Assembly (NCBI RefSeq): GCF_937952055.1
Contig: NZ_CALFYO010000021.1
Span: 124,001-188,000 of the forward strand
DNA: 64,000 nt
From: an uncultured Piscinibacter sp.
GTDB lineage: Bacteria; Pseudomonadota; Gammaproteobacteria; Burkholderiales; Burkholderiaceae_C
Direction: 5' to 3'
Within the stretch, counting starts at the first letter, position 1. Each line of letters starts with the position of its first letter. Under the pieces are notes generated by a model. That model saw only the letters and a program-made list of their open reading frames with translations, was not told the origin of the DNA and made no database searches. The position numbers and the translations under genes are program-made. Of the stretch, positions 60,300 through 64,000 are shown one piece after another.

Positions 60300-60929
60300 A
60301 TGTTCACCGGCATCATCACCGGCGTCGGCCGCATCGTCGACGCCTCACCGCTCGGCGCCGACGCTTCGCACGGACAGCGCCTGACCATCGAAGCGCCCGC
60401 TGGATACCTCGACGACGTGGCGCTCGGTGACAGCATCGCGCTCAATGGCGCCTGCATGACGGTCACCAGCTTCGATGCCGGAAACCGCCGCTTCACCATC
60501 GACATTTCCGCCGAGAGCCTGGACAAGACGGCGGGCCTCGGCGAGCCGGGGCCGGTCAACCTGGAGAAGGCGCTGCGCGCCCACGACCGCCTCGGTGGCC
60601 ATCTGGTCAGCGGGCATGTCGACGGCATCGGCACCGTCACGCACTTCGAGCCGGTGGGCGAGTCCTGGGAACTGCGCATCAGCGCACCACCAGCCCTGGC
60701 GCGCTTCCTCGCCTACAAGGGCTCGATCACCGTCAATGGCGTCAGCCTGACCGTCAATCGCGTGGTCGACCACCAGCTGTCCTGCGAATTCAGCATCAAC
60801 CTGATCCCGCACACCATCGAGAACACCACGCTGGGCACGCTGCGGGCGGGCAGCCGCATCAATCTCGAGATCGACCTGATCGCCCGCTACGTCGAGCGCA
60901 TGCTCGGCGGCTCGCTGCCGCGCCACTGA
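60300..60929 (+). CDS. ribE: Riboflavin synthase, alpha subunit
   Basis: Enzyme of 209 residues that dismutates two 6,7-dimethyl-8-ribityllumazines to riboflavin. Tandem lumazine-binding repeats begin MFTGIITGVGRIVD and LGGHLVSGHVDGIGTVT. SLTV/NLIPHTIENTTLG is conserved in the second repeat. The length is standard. It follows ribD after 46 bases. Confidence 0.97.
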   Translation: MFTGIITGVGRIVDASPLGADASHGQRLTIEAPAGYLDDVALGDSIALNGACMTVTSFDAGNRRFTIDISAESLDKTAGLGEPGPVNLEKALRAHDRLGGHLVSGHVDGIGTVTHFEPVGESWELRISAPPALARFLAYKGSITVNGVSLTVNRVVDHQLSCEFSINLIPHTIENTTLGTLRAGSRINLEIDLIARYVERMLGGSLPRH

Positions 60930-60982
60930 GGCCGAATCCCTCCCTGCCGGGGCGCGGCACCCCCGCCACCTACAATTCCGCC

Positions 60983-62077
60983 ATGTCCATTTCCCCGATT
61001 CCGGAGCTGGTGGCCGAACTCGCTGCCGGCCGCATGGTCATCCTCGTCGACGAGGAGGACCGGGAGAACGAGGGCGACCTCGTGCTCGCTGCCGACCACG
61101 TCACGCCCGAGGCGATCAATTTCATGGCGAGGTTCGGCCGCGGACTGATCTGCCTGACGTTGACGCGCGAGCGCTGCGAGCGCCTCAAGCTGGAGCCGAT
61201 GGCCGCGCGCAACGGCCAGAAGACCGGCACCGCCTTCACCGTCTCGATCGAGGCGGCCGAAGGAGTGACCACCGGCATCTCGGCAGCCGACCGCGCACGC
61301 ACCGTGCAGGCCGCGGTGGCGCGCAACGCACAGGCTCGCGACCTGGTGCAGCCCGGCCACATCTTTCCGCTGCAGGCACAGGACGGTGGCGTGCTCATGC
61401 GCGCCGGCCACACCGAGGCGGGCTGCGACCTCGCCGGCATGGCCGGCCTGACGCCGGCCGCGGTGATCTGCGAGATCATGAAGGACGACGGCACGATGGC
61501 GCGCCTGCCCGACCTGATCGAGTTCGCACGCGAGCACTGCCTGAAGATCGGCACCATCGCCGACCTGATCGAGTACCGCAGCCGCAACGAGTCGCTCATC
61601 GAGCGCACCGGCTCGCGCAGGCTCGCTACCGCGCAGGGAGAGTTCGACTGCACCGCCTTCCGCGACCGCACCGGTGGCCTGCACCTGGCCCTCGTGCACG
61701 GCAGCTGGACGCCCAAGGACGAGGTGCTGGTGCGCGTCCACGAGCCGCTGTCGGTGATGGACCTGCTCGACGTCGGCGCGAGCAGCCATTCCTGGCCCCT
61801 GCCGAAGGCGCTGGCGGCGATCCAGGCGGCGCCGCGCGGCGCGGCGCTGCTGCTCAACTGTGGCGAGGACGTGGCCACGCTGCTGCCGCAGGTCACAGGC
61901 CCCCGTGCGCAGACCTCGCCAGCGCGCAGCCAGATGGACCTGCGCACCTACGGCGTGGGCGCGCAGATCCTGCGCGAGTTGGGCATCGTCAGGATGCGCC
62001 TGCTCGGCAGCCCGCGGCGCATGCCCAGCATGACCGGCTACGGGCTGGAAGTCACCGGCTTCGTGGCCGCCCAATGA
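60983..62077 (+). CDS. ribBA: DHBP synthase RibB with degenerate GTP cyclohydrolase II domain (RibBX-type)
   Basis: Protein of 364 residues. Residues about 1-205 are an intact 3,4-dihydroxy-2-butanone-4-phosphate synthase (VDEEDRENEGDLVLAADHVT; RAGHTEAGCDLAGMAGL). The C-terminal half has the RibA fold (LVHGSWTPKDEVLVRVHEPL; MDLRTYGVGAQILRELG). It lacks the RibA zinc cysteines: instead of the CxxC...C region after RVHSEC it reads EPLSVMDLLDVGASSHSW. GTP cyclohydrolase II activity is therefore improbable, and a separate RibA is expected elsewhere. It starts 53 bases after ribE. Confidence 0.94.
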   Translation: MSISPIPELVAELAAGRMVILVDEEDRENEGDLVLAADHVTPEAINFMARFGRGLICLTLTRERCERLKLEPMAARNGQKTGTAFTVSIEAAEGVTTGISAADRARTVQAAVARNAQARDLVQPGHIFPLQAQDGGVLMRAGHTEAGCDLAGMAGLTPAAVICEIMKDDGTMARLPDLIEFAREHCLKIGTIADLIEYRSRNESLIERTGSRRLATAQGEFDCTAFRDRTGGLHLALVHGSWTPKDEVLVRVHEPLSVMDLLDVGASSHSWPLPKALAAIQAAPRGAALLLNCGEDVATLLPQVTGPRAQTSPARSQMDLRTYGVGAQILRELGIVRMRLLGSPRRMPSMTGYGLEVTGFVAAQ

Positions 62078-62101
62078 ACCCGACCCCATCGAAAGCCACT
62101 C

Positions 62102-62566
62102 ATGCAGGACGCTGATCAAGGCGAGCGTGTCGAACTCGACGGGCAGGACCTGCGCATCGGCATCGTGCAGGCCCGCTTCAACGCCGCCATCACCGGCAAG
62201 CTGGCCGAAAGCTGCCTCGCCGAGCTCAAACGCCTCGGCGTGAACGAGCGCCACATCCGCCACGTCACCGTGCCTGGCGCGCTGGAGGTGCCGTTGGCGC
62301 TGAACGCGCTGGCCGAGAGCGACGACTTCGACGCGCTGGTCGCGCTGGGCTGCATCATCCGCGGCGAGACCTACCACTTCGAACTGGTCGCCAACGAGAG
62401 CGGTGCGGGCGTCACGCGCGTCTCGCTGGACCACCAGCTGCCGATCGCCAACGCCATCCTCACCGTCGAGAACGAGGCACAGGCCTGGGCGCGCGCCGAG
62501 GACAAGGGCCGCGACGCCGCGCAGGTGGCGATCGAGATGGCCAACCTGATGGAAGACCTGTCGTGA
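62102..62566 (+). CDS. ribH: 6,7-dimethyl-8-ribityllumazine synthase
   Basis: Lumazine synthase of 154 residues, which joins the ribBA product with the pyrimidine made by RibD. Features are [52 protein letters not shown] and the catalytic His in it. The stop overlaps nusB (ATG-like GTGA coupling). It is the usual last rib gene in Burkholderiales. Confidence 0.97.
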   Translation: MQDADQGERVELDGQDLRIGIVQARFNAAITGKLAESCLAELKRLGVNERHIRHVTVPGALEVPLALNALAESDDFDALVALGCIIRGETYHFELVANESGAGVTRVSLDHQLPIANAILTVENEAQAWARAEDKGRDAAQVAIEMANLMEDLS

Positions 62567-63051
62567 GCGAGACGTCACCGAAGAAGAAGCCGCGCGCGGC
62601 CGGCCAGCGTCCGCCGTCGGCGCGTCGGCGCTCGCGCGAAGCCGCCCTACAGGGCCTGTACGAGTGGCTGATCGGCGGCGGCGAACCCGGCGTGATCGAT
62701 GCCCACATGCGCGAGCAGGCAGGCTTTGGCGACTGCGATGCGGCGCACTTCGATGCCCTGCTGCACGGCTGCATCGCCGAGGCCGCCGACATCGACGCGC
62801 TGCTGGCCAGGCATGTCGACCGCAAGACCACCGAGCTGTCGCCGGTGGAGCATGGCGTGCTGATGATCGGCACCTACGAGCTGAAGCACTGCATCGACGT
62901 GCCCTACAAGGTGGCGATCAACGAGGCGGTGGAGCTGGCGAAGAACTTCGGCGGCACCGACGGCCACAAGTACGTCAACGGCGTGCTCGACAAGGCGGCC
63001 GCGGAGTTGCGGCCGGTCGAGGTGCAGGCCGCGCGCGCCGCGCGGCGCTGA
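62563..63051 (+). CDS. nusB: Transcription antitermination factor NusB
   Basis: RNA-binding antitermination factor of 162 residues for rRNA operons, acting with NusE (ribosomal protein S10). An Arg-rich start ([20 protein letters not shown]) is followed by [18 protein letters not shown] and [20 protein letters not shown], all typical. The start overlaps the ribH stop. The Ala/Arg-rich ends may be disordered. Confidence 0.95.
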   Translation: MSETSPKKKPRAAGQRPPSARRRSREAALQGLYEWLIGGGEPGVIDAHMREQAGFGDCDAAHFDALLHGCIAEAADIDALLARHVDRKTTELSPVEHGVLMIGTYELKHCIDVPYKVAINEAVELAKNFGGTDGHKYVNGVLDKAAAELRPVEVQAARAARR

Positions 63052-63056
63052 GGTCC

Positions 63057-64000
63057 ATGCGCACCGCGTCTCGGCTCGATCACATCGAGCCTTTCTACGT
63101 GATGGAGTGCGCCAAGGCGGCCGCCGAACTGGCGCGCTCGCCGGCCTGTGCCGCCAAGCCGATGATCTTCCTGAACATCGGCGAGCCCGACTTCACCGCG
63201 CCGCCGCTGGTGCGCGAAGCCGCCGAGCGCGCGCTGCGCGACGGCAGCACGCAGTACACCGACGCCACCGGACTCGCCGCCCTGCGCGAGCGCATCAGCG
63301 ACTGGTACGCGCAGCGCTACGGCCTGGCCATCGCGCCCTCGCGCATCGTCGTCACCGCCGGCGCCTCCGCGGCGCTGCAGCTCGCCTGCCTCGCGCTGGT
63401 GGAGCGTGGCGACGAGGTGCTGATGCCCGACCCCAGCTACCCCTGCAACCGCCATTTCGTCGCCGCGGCCGACGGCGTGCCGGTGCTGCTGCCCAGCGGC
63501 CCCGAACAGCGCTTCCAGCTCGACGCCGAGGGCGTCGAGGCGGCCTGGGGCGATCGCACCCGCGGCGTGCTGCTGGCGTCGCCGTCCAACCCCACCGGCA
63601 CCTCGATCGATCCCGGCGAGATGGGCCGCATCGTGCGTGCGGTGCGCGCCCGCGGCGGCTTCACCATCGTCGACGAGATCTACCTCGGCCTGAGCTACGA
63701 CGACCGCTTCGGACACAGCGCACTCGCCCACGGCGACGACGTGATCTCGATCAACAGCTTCTCCAAGTACTTCTCGATGACCGGCTGGCGGCTCGGCTGG
63801 ATGGTGCTGCCCGAGTCGCTCGTCGGCGCCGTCGAGAAGCTGGCCCAGAACCTCTTCATCTGCGCCTCGACGCTCGCGCAGCATGCCGCGCTGGCCTGCT
63901 TCGAACCCGAGTCGATCGCCGAGTACGAACGCCGGCGCGGCGAGTTCAAGGCGCGTCGCGATGTCGTGGTGCCGGCACTCGACGCGCTGGGACTGCGCGT
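63057..64000 (+). CDS. Class I/II PLP aminotransferase, partial (C-terminus beyond right edge)
   Basis: PLP-dependent aminotransferase of fold type I. The frame from ATG 63057 is open to the right edge (314 codons seen). Conserved parts are FLNIGEPDFTAPP, YTDATGLAALRERI, VVTAGASAALQLA, ASPSNPTGTSI, IVDEIYLGLSY and the PLP Lys in INSFSKYFSMTGWRLGW. It resembles aspartate/aromatic aminotransferase-like proteins often annotated after nusB in Burkholderiales. The substrate is not determined. Six bases after the nusB stop. Confidence 0.93.
   Translation, partial: MRTASRLDHIEPFYVMECAKAAAELARSPACAAKPMIFLNIGEPDFTAPPLVREAAERALRDGSTQYTDATGLAALRERISDWYAQRYGLAIAPSRIVVTAGASAALQLACLALVERGDEVLMPDPSYPCNRHFVAAADGVPVLLPSGPEQRFQLDAEGVEAAWGDRTRGVLLASPSNPTGTSIDPGEMGRIVRAVRARGGFTIVDEIYLGLSYDDRFGHSALAHGDDVISINSFSKYFSMTGWRLGWMVLPESLVGAVEKLAQNLFICASTLAQHAALACFEPESIAEYERRRGEFKARRDVVVPALDALGLR

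Noticed and set aside
1..64000. Mobile elements, prophage, CRISPR arrays, toxin-antitoxin or defence systems
   Set aside because: No transposase, integrase, direct-repeat array, Cas-like protein or defence domains were seen. Gene content is metabolic and composition is uniform.

Overview
The window is a strongly G+C-rich chromosomal segment from a methylotrophic Betaproteobacterium of the order Burkholderiales. A Methylibium/Rubrivivax-like host is my inference, from the combination of a xoxF cluster, bacterial H4MPT/methylofuran genes and the Burkholderiales blocks glyA-nrdR and ribD-ribE-ribBA-ribH-nusB. Almost all of it is coding. I see no rRNA, tRNA, CRISPR array, insertion sequence, phage gene or integrase.

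1-6785 (minus strand): one tightly coupled operon. It encodes a ped/exa-type ABC system associated with PQQ alcohol dehydrogenases (ATPase, YVTN propeller, substrate-binding protein, permease), then a Bug-family solute-binding protein, a NarL-type response regulator and a TonB-dependent receptor cut by the left edge. 7371-18025 (plus strand): a lanthanide-type methanol dehydrogenase cluster, xoxF-xoxG-xoxJ. It is followed by a periplasmic trypsin-like protease, two small secreted unknowns, two fused SoxYZ-like carriers, a YVTN propeller, an MxaD-like START protein, a SoxH-related metallohydrolase homologue with degenerate metal ligands, a thioredoxin-like protein and a dihaem cytochrome. 18040-21227 (minus): complete pqqABCDE, including the 24-residue PqqA. 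21349-25046 (plus): a proline-iminopeptidase-like hydrolase, a histidine kinase/response regulator pair and an M48 peptidase. A chemoreceptor follows on the minus strand.

26223-50570: the tetrahydromethanopterin (H4MPT)/methylofuran C1 island. It carries pabBC, a fae paralogue, fhcC-D-A-B, a HisA-like protein, four methylofuran biosynthesis genes (mfnD, mfnF, mfnE, mfnB), a DUF447 protein, a DHPS-like protein, an AfpA flavoprotein, a sigma-54 enhancer-binding regulator, a dihydroneopterin aldolase, canonical fae, a CitG-like protein, a RimK-like ligase, mch, another ATP-grasp protein, mtdB, beta-RFAP synthase and a pterin-carbinolamine dehydratase. XoxF would oxidise methanol (and possibly formaldehyde) in the periplasm with PQQ made next door. 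Fae, MtdB, Mch and Fhc then oxidise cytoplasmic formaldehyde to formate on carriers whose biosynthetic genes lie in the same island.

51141-64000: ubiD, a lytic transglycosylase, glyA behind a clear ZTP riboswitch, nrdR, a minor-pilin operon (fimT/gspH-like, pilE-like, frameshifted pilW, pilX, pilV), ribD-ribE-ribBA-ribH-nusB and an aminotransferase cut by the right edge.

The least explained parts are the Sox-like relay (two carriers, SoxH-like and thioredoxin-like proteins) beside XoxF, the peptidases flanking pqq, the Fae paralogue without the catalytic histidine, the iron-sulphur-type cysteines kept in FhcB, and the coupling of a Bug protein and TonB receptor to the PQQ ABC operon.
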